The notes: generated by a model not told the origin, from the letters alone. Shown: positions 18,901-26,944, counted from the first letter of the stretch. The stretch: 64,000 nucleotides of DNA from Flavobacterium psychroterrae (GCF_018380615.1 NZ_JAGYVZ010000017.1:62001-126000), one strand, 5' to 3'. Numbers and translations are program-made.

Positions 18901-19063
18901 AAATAAGGAAGCTTATCTTTTGGATTATAAAACCGGGATGATAAATTCAAAATATGCACAACAAATTCAAGAATACCAAGATGCTATTGAAGATTTAGGA
19001 TACAAAGTGTTAAAAAAGGCTTTGGTGTATATAGGAACAGAAATCGATGTAGTAAATTTGTGA
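15905..19063 (+). CDS. addA: AddA/RecB-like UvrD-family helicase-nuclease
   Basis: 1052 residues. It is the helicase-nuclease subunit for processing double-strand DNA ends before RecA loading. Superfamily 1A motifs in order: Walker A ASAGSGKT (residues 11-18), NILAITFTNKAVHEMK, the DExx box FIDEFQDTSEMQW, VGDPKQSIYRWRGG, DTNYRS, MTIHKSKGLEFPVV, and VALTRAEEQLYV. The C-terminal PD-(D/E)XK nuclease is shown by GNIIHEIL and LLDYKTGM. This is the AddA arrangement. Its presumed partner addB lies about 2.9 kb downstream on the same strand, but kbl and ompA are interposed. The start at 15905 is supported by a -7 box. Confidence 0.9.
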   Translation: MQSPSFSIYDASAGSGKTYTLVKEYLKIILSSPKNDAYRNILAITFTNKAVHEMKSRIVGSLSEFTKEQPSAKALDLMEDLSRATGLSIIKIKTKSQNIIKHLIHNYAAFDISTIDKFTHKVIRAFAHDLNLPMTFEVTLDTENLLIEAVDAIIAQAGQDETLTKLLIDFTMEKTDDDKSWDVSREILETGRLVLNENNRNEISHFQDTSIEEFVIIKKKMQALCKELESENENFAVEALALIDKNGIDLKSFSRGTFPNHLESIRDGKFNPRNKTFHEFDDIAINKTAKDKALIENVIPELLQILEKIYKNFEKRDFYKAFLKNITPLSLLNTVSNELAKIQSEQNILSISEFNAIIHREIQNQPAPFIYERLGEKYRHFFIDEFQDTSEMQWQNLIPLIHNSLSGQDDFGNKGTLMIVGDPKQSIYRWRGGKAEQFIELGKEGTSFFNHEKKVEHLDTNYRSYSEVIDFNNAFFSLISAEFSNEDYKDLYENHSFQNSNSKKGGYVNISFLPIIEKNDFADEEEVVEKSDLYVLATLNAIQKVVREGFLYKDIVILTRKRDQGIAIANYLTEQNIPLLSSETLMIQNATEVRLIVHLLKYLNNSADLESKANFLHFLASGKDIQMPIHDFIAAGMAKRVEADFEKWLLTFDVSLSFENIRKKSLYEAVEIIISKFVMISEGNAYVQFFLDIVLERDIRNQAGIADFLSYWDKNGEKFSIPSPEGNNAVRIMTIHKSKGLEFPVVIMPFAEEDYNRKPKDKLWLDTEDSDLGVPKALIDNSSAVEGFGESASAVFNLKKQEELLDNINVLYVALTRAEEQLYVISQSLKERKDGEFPNNMASFFIKYLMNKGVYDPEKLEYEFGNKTRLSEFVDSFDLVKTIPVVSEVLNPKNIRIAQRESLMWGTHQQEAISYGNIIHEILAFVKGKSDINLAVTKALENGLITIDQTELVLKTLGEIVNHPELSICFDGNYTVLNEQTIVQKEGRILKPDRIVLTQNKEAYLLDYKTGMINSKYAQQIQEYQDAIEDLGYKVLKKALVYIGTEIDVVNL

Positions 19064-19144
19064 AGAAATTAATCAGATGTTAAAGGATAGTTGACGTCTT
19101 AACAGGTGTAAGTTGTTAATTTTTAACGTTTTAAATAAATAGAA

Positions 19145-20338
19145 ATGTACGGTAAAATTAAAGAGCATTTGCAAAGTGAGTTGCAAACTATTGAAGAGAA
19201 CGGAATTTTTAAAAAGGAACGAATTATAACTTCGGCACAAGATGCTGAAATTACTATTTCGACAGGTGAAAAGGTTTTAAATTTTTGTGCAAACAATTAT
19301 TTGGGGCTTTCATCACATCCTGAAGTAGTACAAGCTGCTAAAGACGCTATGGATACTCATGGTTTCGGAATGTCATCAGTGCGTTTTATTTGCGGAACTC
19401 AGGATATTCATAAAACTTTAGAGAAAAAAATCGCTGAATTTTATGGTACCGAGGATACAATTCTTTATGCAGCAGCTTTTGATGCAAACGGAGGAGTTTT
19501 TGAGCCATTGTTAGGTGAAAATGATGCAATTATTTCTGATAGTTTAAATCATGCTTCTATTATTGATGGTGTACGTTTGTGTAAAGCAGCACGTTACCGT
19601 TATGAAAACAGTAATATGGAAGATTTAGAACAGCAGCTAATTAAAGCTAATGAAGCAGGAGCGCGTTTTAAAATAATTGTTACTGATGGTGTATTTTCTA
19701 TGGATGGTGTTGTGGCGCCATTAGATAAAATTTGTGATCTGGCTGATAAATATGATGCAATGGTTATGGTTGATGAATGTCATGCTGCGGGATTCATTGG
19801 TGCAACAGGCAAAGGTACGCTTGAAGCAAAAGGTGTAATGGGCAGAGTTGATATCATTACAGGTACTCTTGGTAAAGCTCTTGGTGGAGCAATGGGAGGT
19901 TATACAACAGCAAAAAAAGAAATAATTGAATTGCTTCGTCAGCGTTCAAGACCCTATTTGTTTTCAAATTCTTTGGCGCCGGCAATTGTGGGAGCTTCTA
20001 TAAAAGTGTTTGAATTATTAGAAAAAGACACTTCTTTAAGAGATAAATTAGAATGGAATACAAATTATTTCAAGGACGGAATGAAAAAAGCCGGTTTTGA
20101 TATAATTGAAGGGGATTCTGCAATTGTGCCAGTAATGTTATATGATGCAAAATTATCTCAAAAAATGGCTGATGAGCTTTTAAAACTAGGGATTTATGTA
20201 ATCGGATTCTTCTTTCCTGTAGTTCCTAAAGATAAGGCAAGGATTAGAGTTCAGCTGTCAGCTGCACATACCAAAGACCACTTAGACAGGGCAATAGAGG
20301 CATTTAAAGTTGTCGGACATTTGTTAAAAGTTATATAA
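19145..20338 (+). CDS. kbl: Glycine C-acetyltransferase (2-amino-3-ketobutyrate CoA ligase)
   Basis: 397 residues, an alpha-oxoamine synthase of fold type I PLP enzymes. It splits 2-amino-3-ketobutyrate with CoA into glycine and acetyl-CoA, the second step of threonine breakdown. Motifs: [16 protein letters not shown], the substrate and PLP region [23 protein letters not shown] with the PLP-binding Asp, and the PLP-lysine segment [14 protein letters not shown]. The length is that of Kbl. Threonine dehydrogenase is not adjacent. It is 81 bp downstream of addA with no clear terminator between. Confidence 0.95.
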   Translation: MYGKIKEHLQSELQTIEENGIFKKERIITSAQDAEITISTGEKVLNFCANNYLGLSSHPEVVQAAKDAMDTHGFGMSSVRFICGTQDIHKTLEKKIAEFYGTEDTILYAAAFDANGGVFEPLLGENDAIISDSLNHASIIDGVRLCKAARYRYENSNMEDLEQQLIKANEAGARFKIIVTDGVFSMDGVVAPLDKICDLADKYDAMVMVDECHAAGFIGATGKGTLEAKGVMGRVDIITGTLGKALGGAMGGYTTAKKEIIELLRQRSRPYLFSNSLAPAIVGASIKVFELLEKDTSLRDKLEWNTNYFKDGMKKAGFDIIEGDSAIVPVMLYDAKLSQKMADELLKLGIYVIGFFFPVVPKDKARIRVQLSAAHTKDHLDRAIEAFKVVGHLLKVI

Positions 20339-20382
20339 TTCCCATTTGCTGGAATTTTTGTAGGTTTTTTTTAACATTTCAT

Positions 20383-20413
20383 TTTGTATTTAAAAATTTT
20401 GGTGTTACTTTTG
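20383..20413 (+). promoter_or_regulatory. Complete promoter of the OmpA-family gene
   Basis: TTTG (20383-20386), 19 nt, then TACTTTTG (20406-20413). This is the full Bacteroidota -33/-7 promoter with ideal spacing, 37 nt before the ATG. It is the best promoter seen in the window and fits an abundant outer-membrane protein. Confidence 0.8.
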
Positions 20414-20450
20414 TCTGTAATTAACTAAATTGTAATTAAAAAAATTAAGT

Positions 20451-21914
20451 ATGAAACATCTTAACAAACTTTTAGTTGCTGTGATGATGGTGATGGGTTT
20501 AAGTTCTCACGCACAAGACAGTAACAATCCATGGGCTATCTCTTTTGGAGTTAATGCCGTTGACACTAGAACCAGTTCTGGTGCAGGAAGTGGTTTCTTT
20601 GATCAACACTTTTCTCAGCCATTCGCTGTAAAAGACAACTGGAATATTCTTCCTTCTTTATCTTACATTGGTGTGTCTAGATATGTAGGTAGTGGTTTCT
20701 CTGTTGGTTTACAAGGATCTGTAAACAAAATTGATAAATATGTTACTTTCAATCCAAATGCTGCAGGGCATGATTCAAGAGGTAACGTTGTAACTAATCC
20801 TGGTGATTTGATGTATTATGGAATTGATGCTACTATTAAATATAGCTTCCAGGAATTAATCAAATCTAAAGTAGTTGATCCTTCGTTATCTGTTGGTGGA
20901 GGTTACACTTTCTTTGGTGATAGCAGCTACGGAACAGTTAATCCAGGTGCTGGAGTAACTTTCTGGTTTACAGATGCTATTGGTCTTGAGCTTGCTTCAA
21001 GATACAAATGGTCAGTTAGTGGTGATAGACAAGATGCTTCTGGAGCTCCAGATGCTCCATCTCACTTTCAACACACTGCAGGTCTAGTTTTCAAATTCGG
21101 AGGTAAAGATACTGACGGAGACGGAATCTACGATAAAGATGATGCTTGTCCAGATGTTGCTGGTCTAAAACAATTCAACGGATGTCCTGATACTGATGGA
21201 GACGGAATCGTTGACGCTAGTGATGCTTGTCCAGATGTATTTGGTTTAGCTGCATTAAACGGATGTCCTGATACTGACGGAGACGGAATTGCTGATAAAG
21301 ATGATGCTTGTCCAGATGTTGCTGGTTTAGCTGCTTTAAAAGGTTGTCCTGATACTGACGGAGATGGTGTTGCTGATAAAGATGACAAATGTCCTACAGT
21401 TGCTGGTCCTAAAGAAAATGGTGGTTGTCCTTTCTTAGACGCTGATAAAGATGGTGTTCTTGACAAAGATGATGATTGTCCTACAGTTGCAGGTCCTGCT
21501 AGTAATAGAGGTTGTCCTGAAGTAACTGCTGAAGCGTTAGAAGATCTTAAAGTTCAAGCTAGAGCGGTATACTTTAACTCAGGTAAAGCTACTTTCAAAA
21601 CTGGAGACAAAGAAACTTTAGCTAGATTAGATGCAATCAAACAAATCCTTATCAACTATCCTAATGCTAAATTTAGCGTTGAAGGACATACTGATAGCGA
21701 TGGTTCTGATAAATTGAATCAAAAACTTTCTGAAGACAGAGCTGCTGCAGTTATGAACGCCTTGATCGAAAGAGGAGTTAACGTTGATAACTTACAATCT
21801 AAAGGTTTTGGTGAGTCTCAACCAGTTGCAAGCAATAAAACTGCTGCAGGTAAAGCACAAAACAGAAGAACTGAAATCAAACATATTGGTTCTAAATACC
21901 AAGGTAAACTATAA
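20451..21914 (+). CDS. OmpA-family outer membrane protein with thrombospondin type 3 repeats
   Basis: 487 residues. Signal peptide (MKHLNKLLVAVMMVMGLSSHAQ), then an N-terminal beta-barrel of about 180 residues. Next come five Asp-rich calcium-binding thrombospondin type 3 repeats (DTDGDGIYDKDDACP and variants, each ending in a GCP turn, bases about 21112-21520). The C-terminal OmpA peptidoglycan-binding domain follows (VYFNSGKATF, FSVEGHTDSDGSDKLN, LSEDRAAAVM, NRRTEIK). It anchors the outer membrane to peptidoglycan and is typically among the most abundant Flavobacterium membrane proteins. Codon use looks strongly biased, as in highly expressed genes, and its promoter is near-consensus. It sits between kbl and addB and ends at a terminator. 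Confidence 0.95.
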   Translation: MKHLNKLLVAVMMVMGLSSHAQDSNNPWAISFGVNAVDTRTSSGAGSGFFDQHFSQPFAVKDNWNILPSLSYIGVSRYVGSGFSVGLQGSVNKIDKYVTFNPNAAGHDSRGNVVTNPGDLMYYGIDATIKYSFQELIKSKVVDPSLSVGGGYTFFGDSSYGTVNPGAGVTFWFTDAIGLELASRYKWSVSGDRQDASGAPDAPSHFQHTAGLVFKFGGKDTDGDGIYDKDDACPDVAGLKQFNGCPDTDGDGIVDASDACPDVFGLAALNGCPDTDGDGIADKDDACPDVAGLAALKGCPDTDGDGVADKDDKCPTVAGPKENGGCPFLDADKDGVLDKDDDCPTVAGPASNRGCPEVTAEALEDLKVQARAVYFNSGKATFKTGDKETLARLDAIKQILINYPNAKFSVEGHTDSDGSDKLNQKLSEDRAAAVMNALIERGVNVDNLQSKGFGESQPVASNKTAAGKAQNRRTEIKHIGSKYQGKL

Positions 21915-21937
21915 TTTACCTTCGTAAATAAATGATA

Positions 21938-21967
21938 AAAGCCATTCTTAATTGAATGGCTTTTTTT
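21938..21967 (+). terminator. Terminator after ompA-like gene
   Basis: AAAGCCATTC (21938-21947) pairs with GAATGGCTTT (21954-21963), followed by T. It ends only about 12 bp before the addB ATG, so addB transcription must start very near or read through. Confidence 0.8.
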
Positions 21968-21978
21968 ATTTTTATAAA

Positions 21979-24744
21979 ATGATAAATACTTCTTTTCTTG
22001 GTAAAATAGCATCCGTTATAATTCAGGATTATTCGGCGAAAATTGCTGAAACAACAATTATTTTGCCCAATAAAAGAGCTAAGGTTTTTTTAATCGAAGC
22101 TTTGAAAAATGAAACTAAAAATACAATTCTTTCTCCCGAAATTATTAGTATTGAAGACTTTGTGCAAGATGTTGCTTCAATACGATCTGTAGATGCAATC
22201 GAACTTTTGTTTGAGTTTTATGAAGTTTATCTTTCTGTCACTGATAAGCAAAATCAGCAATCATTTGAATTATTTGCAAATTGGGCAAAAACACTTTTAC
22301 AGGATTTTAACGAAATAGATCGTTACCTTTTAGATCCAAGTCATGTTTTGTCATATTTAAAAGACATTGAAGACATTAAAAAATGGGGAATAGAAGTTGA
22401 AAATAGTACCAAGCTATTAGAAAACTACATTGATTTCTGGAAATTGCTACCAATGTATTACGATGCATTGTACAATCATTTACTGAATAAATCGATAGGA
22501 TATCAAGGTTTAATTTATAGGGAAGCAGTAAATAACCTGAATCACTTTTCAAATACTATTTCAAACCGAACTTTTATTTTTGCAGGTTTCAATGCATTAA
22601 ATGCTGCAGAAGAAAAAATAGTACAACATCTTTTGGCACTGGATCAGGCTAAAATTTATTGGGATGTTGATCAAACATTTTTAAATGATCCATATCATGA
22701 TGCCGGACTTTTTGTGAGATGCTTTAAAGAAAGCTGGAAACATTACAAAACAAATATTTTTGAATGGATTGTAGATGATTTTTCTCAATCTAAAAATATT
22801 CAGGTAATAGGAACTCCTAAAACTATTGGGCAGGCGAAATTAGCAGGAAGTATTATTGAAAATATAATCAACGAAAATCCAATGACTTCTCTGGATAAAG
22901 TCGCTATTGTATTGGGTGAGGAAAATTTACTGATGCCAATTTTATATTCACTGCCTTCATCAGTAGGGAGTTTGAATATTACCATGGGATATTCCGGAAA
23001 AAATAACCCATCTCAAATATTAATAGCAAAACTATTTAAAATGCATACAAATGCGCTTTCCAGAAAAGGCGATAGCTATGTGTTTTATTATAAAGATGTA
23101 CTTGATATTTTAACCCATCCATTAGTGGAGCCTTATGCAAATGCAGGTAATTTAGTAAGGATTATAAAAGAGAATAATTATACTTTTATTACACATAATA
23201 GAGTTGTTGAACTAAATTCCAGTCCAACACGATTGTTTGAATTATTGTTTCAAAAATGGGAAAGTGGATCAATTGCTGTTCTTGAAAATGTATCGGCACT
23301 TTTGCTTTTGATAAAAGAGAATTTCAGTAATGATAACGCAGAAGAAAAGATTGCGAAAGCTTTTGTATTTGCAGTTTTTAAAGTGATTAATAAGCTGATA
23401 AATTATTATTCGCAACATCATCATATAGATAATATCGACACTTTACATGCTATTTATAAGCAGATTATTGATGTAGCCGAAGTTTCGTTTGAAGGAGAAC
23501 CTTTGCATGGACTTCAAATTATGGGTGTTCTTGAAAGTCGTGTTCTGGATTTTGATACTGTAATTGTAACTTCTATGAACGAAGGAAAATTTCCTGCCGG
23601 AAAATCTCAAAACTCCTTTATTCCTTATGATGTTAAAAATGAATTAGGTCTGCCTACTTTTAAAGAAAAAGATGCTATTTATACCTATCATTTTTATCAT
23701 TTACTACAACGTGCAAAAAATATTTATCTAATTTATAATACTGAAAATGATGGATTAGATGCCGGCGAAAGAAGTAGATTTATAACACAATTAGAAGTTG
23801 AGAAACAACACAAGCATAATCTGACTTTTGATATTTATAATCCTGTTTTGCCAACTATGGCATATATACCAATGACGGTTCCAAAATCTGAAGCTGTGAT
23901 GGAACGTTTAAAAGAAATCGCAATTGCAGGTTTTTCACCTTCGGCATTGACGAGTTATATTCGGAATCCGATTCAGTTTTATTTCCAAAAAATTCTACGT
24001 ATTCGGGAAGTTGATGAAGTCGAAGAGAATATTGCGTTAAATACTTTGGGAACTATTATTCACGAAACTTTAAAAGCATTGTATGATCCTTTTGTGGGTA
24101 GATTTATATCCCAAACTGACCTTGAAAATTGTTTTAAGCTCTTAGATGAAGAAGTTTTAAAACAATTCAAAATGATTTATAAAGAAGGTGAAATTAAAAA
24201 GGGTCGTAATCTTTTGGCATTCGAAGTGGCAAAACGTAATGTTTCTAATTTCTTAAAAATGGAATCAGAATCTATTAAAAGCGGAGATGCAATTAAAATT
24301 ATTGCTTTAGAAAAAACTTACGAGCGTGAATTGCATCATCCAAAGTTGCCATTTCCGGTTTTAATTAAAGGAAATGTCGATAGAATTGAACAACGTAATG
24401 GAAAAATAAGAATCATCGATTATAAGACGGGAAAAGTTGAAAAAACGAATATTATCCTTAAGTCCTGGAACGGATTAACACAAGAGCTTAAAAACGATAA
24501 AATTATTCAGGTTTTGGCTTATGCTTTTATGTTTGAAAAAGAAGCAGGAGATTTGCCAATTGAAGTTGGGATTATTTCGTTTAAGAACCTGAAGTCCGGC
24601 TTTCTTCCTTTTGGATTTAAAGAAGAAAAAGAATTGGATTATACCGTTACAAAAGAAATTCTGAACAATTATACAGAAGAAATCGTAATATTACTATCAG
24701 AAATTTTTGATGCTACTATTCCTTTCGAGGAAAAAATAAATTAA
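21979..24744 (+). CDS. addB: AddB-like PD-(D/E)XK nuclease, AddA partner
   Basis: 921 residues. It is the inactive-helicase/nuclease subunit that pairs with AddA in end resection and recombination. An early segment TTIILPNKRAKVF occupies the Walker A-like position but lacks a GKT. Mid-protein hallmarks are LHGLQIMGVLESRVLDFDTVIVTSMNEGKFP. The C-terminal nuclease has FSPSALTSYIRNPIQFYFQ, GTIIHETLKALYD and IRIIDYKTGKVEK. B. subtilis AddB carries a four-Cys iron-sulfur cluster around its nuclease (usual text CPFxFF), but here the first Cys is Asn (RNPIQF), so no cluster is expected. The ATG at 21979 is preferred to 21952, which lies within the preceding terminator. Confidence 0.85.
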   Translation: MINTSFLGKIASVIIQDYSAKIAETTIILPNKRAKVFLIEALKNETKNTILSPEIISIEDFVQDVASIRSVDAIELLFEFYEVYLSVTDKQNQQSFELFANWAKTLLQDFNEIDRYLLDPSHVLSYLKDIEDIKKWGIEVENSTKLLENYIDFWKLLPMYYDALYNHLLNKSIGYQGLIYREAVNNLNHFSNTISNRTFIFAGFNALNAAEEKIVQHLLALDQAKIYWDVDQTFLNDPYHDAGLFVRCFKESWKHYKTNIFEWIVDDFSQSKNIQVIGTPKTIGQAKLAGSIIENIINENPMTSLDKVAIVLGEENLLMPILYSLPSSVGSLNITMGYSGKNNPSQILIAKLFKMHTNALSRKGDSYVFYYKDVLDILTHPLVEPYANAGNLVRIIKENNYTFITHNRVVELNSSPTRLFELLFQKWESGSIAVLENVSALLLLIKENFSNDNAEEKIAKAFVFAVFKVINKLINYYSQHHHIDNIDTLHAIYKQIIDVAEVSFEGEPLHGLQIMGVLESRVLDFDTVIVTSMNEGKFPAGKSQNSFIPYDVKNELGLPTFKEKDAIYTYHFYHLLQRAKNIYLIYNTENDGLDAGERSRFITQLEVEKQHKHNLTFDIYNPVLPTMAYIPMTVPKSEAVMERLKEIAIAGFSPSALTSYIRNPIQFYFQKILRIREVDEVEENIALNTLGTIIHETLKALYDPFVGRFISQTDLENCFKLLDEEVLKQFKMIYKEGEIKKGRNLLAFEVAKRNVSNFLKMESESIKSGDAIKIIALEKTYERELHHPKLPFPVLIKGNVDRIEQRNGKIRIIDYKTGKVEKTNIILKSWNGLTQELKNDKIIQVLAYAFMFEKEAGDLPIEVGIISFKNLKSGFLPFGFKEEKELDYTVTKEILNNYTEEIVILLSEIFDATIPFEEKIN

Positions 24745-24747
24745 GAG

Positions 24748-25041
24748 ATTAGAAAACTACAAAACATATTCGAATTTTTTAAAACCACTTTAGTTATCAA
24801 CTTAACTGTTTGTGCTATTGCTGTTTTGTTGGGAGGTTTTGATTACTTTTTCATTCTGTTTTTAAGTTTTGGTTTTTTAATGAGCATAGGTTTTAAAGAA
24901 TTATATCGTAAAAACGAATATCTGTTTTATGCAAATAATGGAATTTCGAAAATACAACTTTTGGTTTTTAGCTATTTTTTTACTTTTGGAGTGGCAATTT
25001 TAATAGGTTGTATCACTTTTTTAATAAAGAAGATATTTTGA
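24748..25041 (+). CDS. Small membrane protein, partner of the following ABC ATPase
   Basis: Up to 97 residues with two to three hydrophobic segments: TTLVINLTVCAIAVLLGG running into FDYFFILFLSFGFLMSIGF, a polar loop ELYRKNEYLFYANNGISK, and LLVFSYFFTFGVAILIGC. No ATG exists in the frame before the conserved-looking N-terminus. The open frame begins just after the addB stop (24742-24744). The first plausible codon is ATT at 24748; a TTG at 24826 would cut through the first membrane helix. The end overlaps the start of the ABC ATPase by four bases (TTGA), which indicates translational coupling. It is probably the membrane part of a small transporter. No family recognised; start uncertain. Confidence 0.55.
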   Translation: MRKLQNIFEFFKTTLVINLTVCAIAVLLGGFDYFFILFLSFGFLMSIGFKELYRKNEYLFYANNGISKIQLLVFSYFFTFGVAILIGCITFLIKKIF

Positions 25042-25712
25042 AAAAAAACATTTTAGAAGTGGATGGAATCCAAAAAAAATATGGTGAAAGAGTAATTCTT
25101 TCAGATGTTTATCTGAAATGTGAAACTTCGGATATTATTGGTTTGTTAGGAAGAAATGGTTCTGGAAAATCGACTTTGCTAAAAATAATCTTCGGAGTAA
25201 TATCAGCTCCAAATAAATGTATTCGGATAGATTCTGTTTCAAAAAACAACCAAAATGTTCTATTGAACGATATTAGTTACTTGTCGCAGGAACAATTCAT
25301 TCCGAATCATTTGTCTGTAAAAAAGGCAGTGATATTATCAGTCGATAAACAAAAAATAAAATTTTTCTATGAAGATGAGTTTATTCAGTCGATTTTGTTT
25401 AAACGAATAAATCATTTATCAGGTGGAGAGTTGCGATATCTTGAAATTAAAATTGTTCTATTTAATGCTTCAAAATTTGTTTTGCTAGACGAACCTTATA
25501 ACGGATTGTCGCCAATAATGGTAGATATAGTCAATGAATTGATAAAAACCAATTCGTACAAAAAGGGAATTGTCATTACAGATCACAATTATCAAAATGT
25601 AATTAAGATTTCGACTCAATTGATTTTGATCAAAGATGGTAAAACCCATTATATCAAAGAAAAAGCTGAACTTGTTGATAAAGGATATCTAACCAGTTCA
25701 GCTTTTTTATAG
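25038..25712 (+). CDS. ABC transporter ATP-binding protein
   Basis: 224 residues from TTG 25038. It is an ATPase subunit that drives transport when paired with a membrane protein. Walker A GRNGSGKST (residues 38-46), Q-loop YLSQEQF, signature LSGGE, Walker B FVLLDEP and H-loop ITDH are all present, so it should be active. The protein is short, with no extra domain. The start codon TTG overlaps the TGA stop of the preceding small membrane protein gene (TTGA, 25038-25041), so the two are translationally coupled. A frame extension to 25008 lies inside the upstream gene. The substrate cannot be told. Confidence 0.85.
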   Translation: MKKNILEVDGIQKKYGERVILSDVYLKCETSDIIGLLGRNGSGKSTLLKIIFGVISAPNKCIRIDSVSKNNQNVLLNDISYLSQEQFIPNHLSVKKAVILSVDKQKIKFFYEDEFIQSILFKRINHLSGGELRYLEIKIVLFNASKFVLLDEPYNGLSPIMVDIVNELIKTNSYKKGIVITDHNYQNVIKISTQLILIKDGKTHYIKEKAELVDKGYLTSSAFL

Positions 25713-25721
25713 CGATTTTTT

Positions 25722-25865
25722 CTAACTAAAGATTTTTTTGAAAAATCCTTTTTTTGCTTGTTCTTGTAAGTTAGAATTGTTTATGCTTCCGTTTTCAAAA
25801 CGAAACCTTCTAAATTTCATTAATTTCACATTTAAGTCAAAACGTACTTCGTCAACAGTTTTCAT
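25722..25865 (-). CDS. Small protein of 47 residues
   Basis: The frame is open further upstream to 25973, but an exact -7 box (TAACTTTG on the minus strand) sits 18 nt before the ATG at 25865, which supports this shorter form. The protein is basic, with a beta-like start (MKTVDEVRFDLNVKLMKFRRF), a polar middle and a lysine-aromatic end (KKGFFKKIF). No signal peptide or family recognised. It is convergent with the ABC ATPase gene, only 9 bp from its stop. Confidence 0.45.
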   Translation of the reverse strand: MKTVDEVRFDLNVKLMKFRRFRFENGSINNSNLQEQAKKGFFKKIFS

Positions 25866-25883
25866 ATCGTTCAATTTTTTTTG

Positions 25884-25891
25884 CAAAGTTA
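25884..25891 (-). promoter_or_regulatory. -7 promoter box for the 47-residue gene
   Basis: The minus strand reads TAACTTTG, an exact TAnnTTTG match, 18 nt before the ATG. Confidence 0.45.
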
Positions 25892-26117
25892 TGAAAAACT
25901 CCCAGTAAACATCGATAGTTACAAACGTTAAGATATTAATTAAGATATCCCAAACAGAATCCAAATTTTTCAAACAATTCCACTTTTTTTATTGTTCTTT
26001 TTTACAAATATTATTTAAAAAATAAAGAAACATTATAGGATAAATAAAAGTAATTCAAATGGTTACGGGCAACTCTTTTTTAACAAGTGTTTATCAGGCA
26101 ATACTATATTATTAAAA

Positions 26118-26125
26118 TATCTTTG
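26118..26125 (+). promoter_or_regulatory. -7 promoter box of the second roadblock-like pair
   Basis: TATCTTTG is an exact -7 match, 29 nt before the ATG at 26155. No matching -33 element was found. Confidence 0.55.
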
Positions 26126-26154
26126 AACCTTCTTAAAAATGAAATAATAGCAAT

Positions 26155-26475
26155 ATGATAGATTTGAATACACTTGTCGAAGAAACTGGAGCTGAATCTG
26201 GGTTAAGTTTTAACATAGATGGCATCTTGCTGGAATCGGTTAATTTAGAGTATGATGGAAACGTGGCTGCAATGATTGGGATGATATTAAAAATGTGTTT
26301 AGAGATGTCTGAAGACGTGAATAACGGAGATCTTAAACAAGTAATGATTAAAAATAAAGACGGTATTGTAGTCGCAAATAAAGACGAAGACGATAACTGT
26401 GTTGCACTGCTTTCTAAAGATATAAGCAAAATGGGACTTTTGCTACGCAAAATGGATACCGTTTTCAATAATTAA
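26155..26475 (+). CDS. Roadblock/LC7-like protein A2
   Basis: 106 residues, cytoplasmic. It is a paralogue of the protein encoded at 14289-14645, with the same strand-helix-strand layout: SGLSFNIDGILLESVNLEYD, helix NVAAMIGMILKMCLEMSEDV, strand LKQVMIKNKDGIVVAN, then CVALLSKDISKMGLLLRKMD. First gene of a two-gene unit; its partner follows after 19 bp. The gene order (A then B) is the same as in the first pair, though the first pair lies on the other strand. A terminator closes the unit. A role as a heterodimeric regulator or scaffold is inferred from the roadblock/LC7 pattern and is not shown. Confidence 0.72.
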   Translation: MIDLNTLVEETGAESGLSFNIDGILLESVNLEYDGNVAAMIGMILKMCLEMSEDVNNGDLKQVMIKNKDGIVVANKDEDDNCVALLSKDISKMGLLLRKMDTVFNN

Positions 26476-26494
26476 TTAAACTAAAATTTAAAAC

Positions 26495-26869
26495 ATGTCA
26501 GATTTTTTACAGAATTTTCAAAACGATTTAAAAGAAAATGTAAATGGATTTATTGCCGTTTCAGTAACCGAAGTTGAAACAGGAATGTCTTATTGCTCTC
26601 TTTCTCTAAATCCAGATTTTGACCCGGAATTAGCATCTGCTTATAATTTAGAAGTTGTAAAAGCAAAATTAAACGCTATTAAAGCTTTAGGATTAAATCA
26701 AAAAATCAATGATATTTTAATTACACTTACAGATCAAATACATATTATAGATGTATCTGAAGATGGTAAATATTTTATTTATTTAGCAGTTGATTCAACT
26801 AAAGCAAACCTTGGATTAACAAGAGCAACTTTAGCTAAATTCAAAAAAGACATTATTTCAAAACTATAA
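26495..26869 (+). CDS. Roadblock/LC7-like protein B2
   Basis: 124 residues. It matches B1 (13873-14253) at about 81 of 124 positions in a hand alignment. The most conserved blocks are NVNGFIAV, PELA followed by AYNLEVVKAKLNA, DILITLT, QIHIID and KANLG. These are the strand, dimer-helix and strand elements of a roadblock/LC7 fold. That the surface-like helix is conserved almost unchanged between the paralogues suggests a shared partner. There is no adjacent small GTPase. It lies 19 bp behind A2 and is followed by a strong terminator. Confidence 0.77.
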   Translation: MSDFLQNFQNDLKENVNGFIAVSVTEVETGMSYCSLSLNPDFDPELASAYNLEVVKAKLNAIKALGLNQKINDILITLTDQIHIIDVSEDGKYFIYLAVDSTKANLGLTRATLAKFKKDIISKL

Positions 26870-26885
26870 TTTTGCCCCAATAATG

Positions 26886-26925
26886 AAAAAAGGCCGTTTC
26901 AAAATTTTTTGAACGGCCTTTTTGC
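26886..26925. terminator. Bidirectional terminator after the second roadblock-like pair
   Basis: An AAGGCCGTT-type arm (from about 26889) pairs with AACGGCCTT (26912-26920), with an A-run before and a T-run after. It serves the plus-strand pair and the convergent hydrolase gene. Confidence 0.85.
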
Positions 26926-26944
26926 TTTTTATTTTAGAACTGAT

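Noticed and set aside
21128-21466. Long minus-strand open frame antisense to the OmpA thrombospondin repeats
   Set aside because: It is the mirror of the repeated Asp/Gly/Cys-rich coding sequence; its composition (Ser, Pro, Gly repeats) is produced by the sense repeats.
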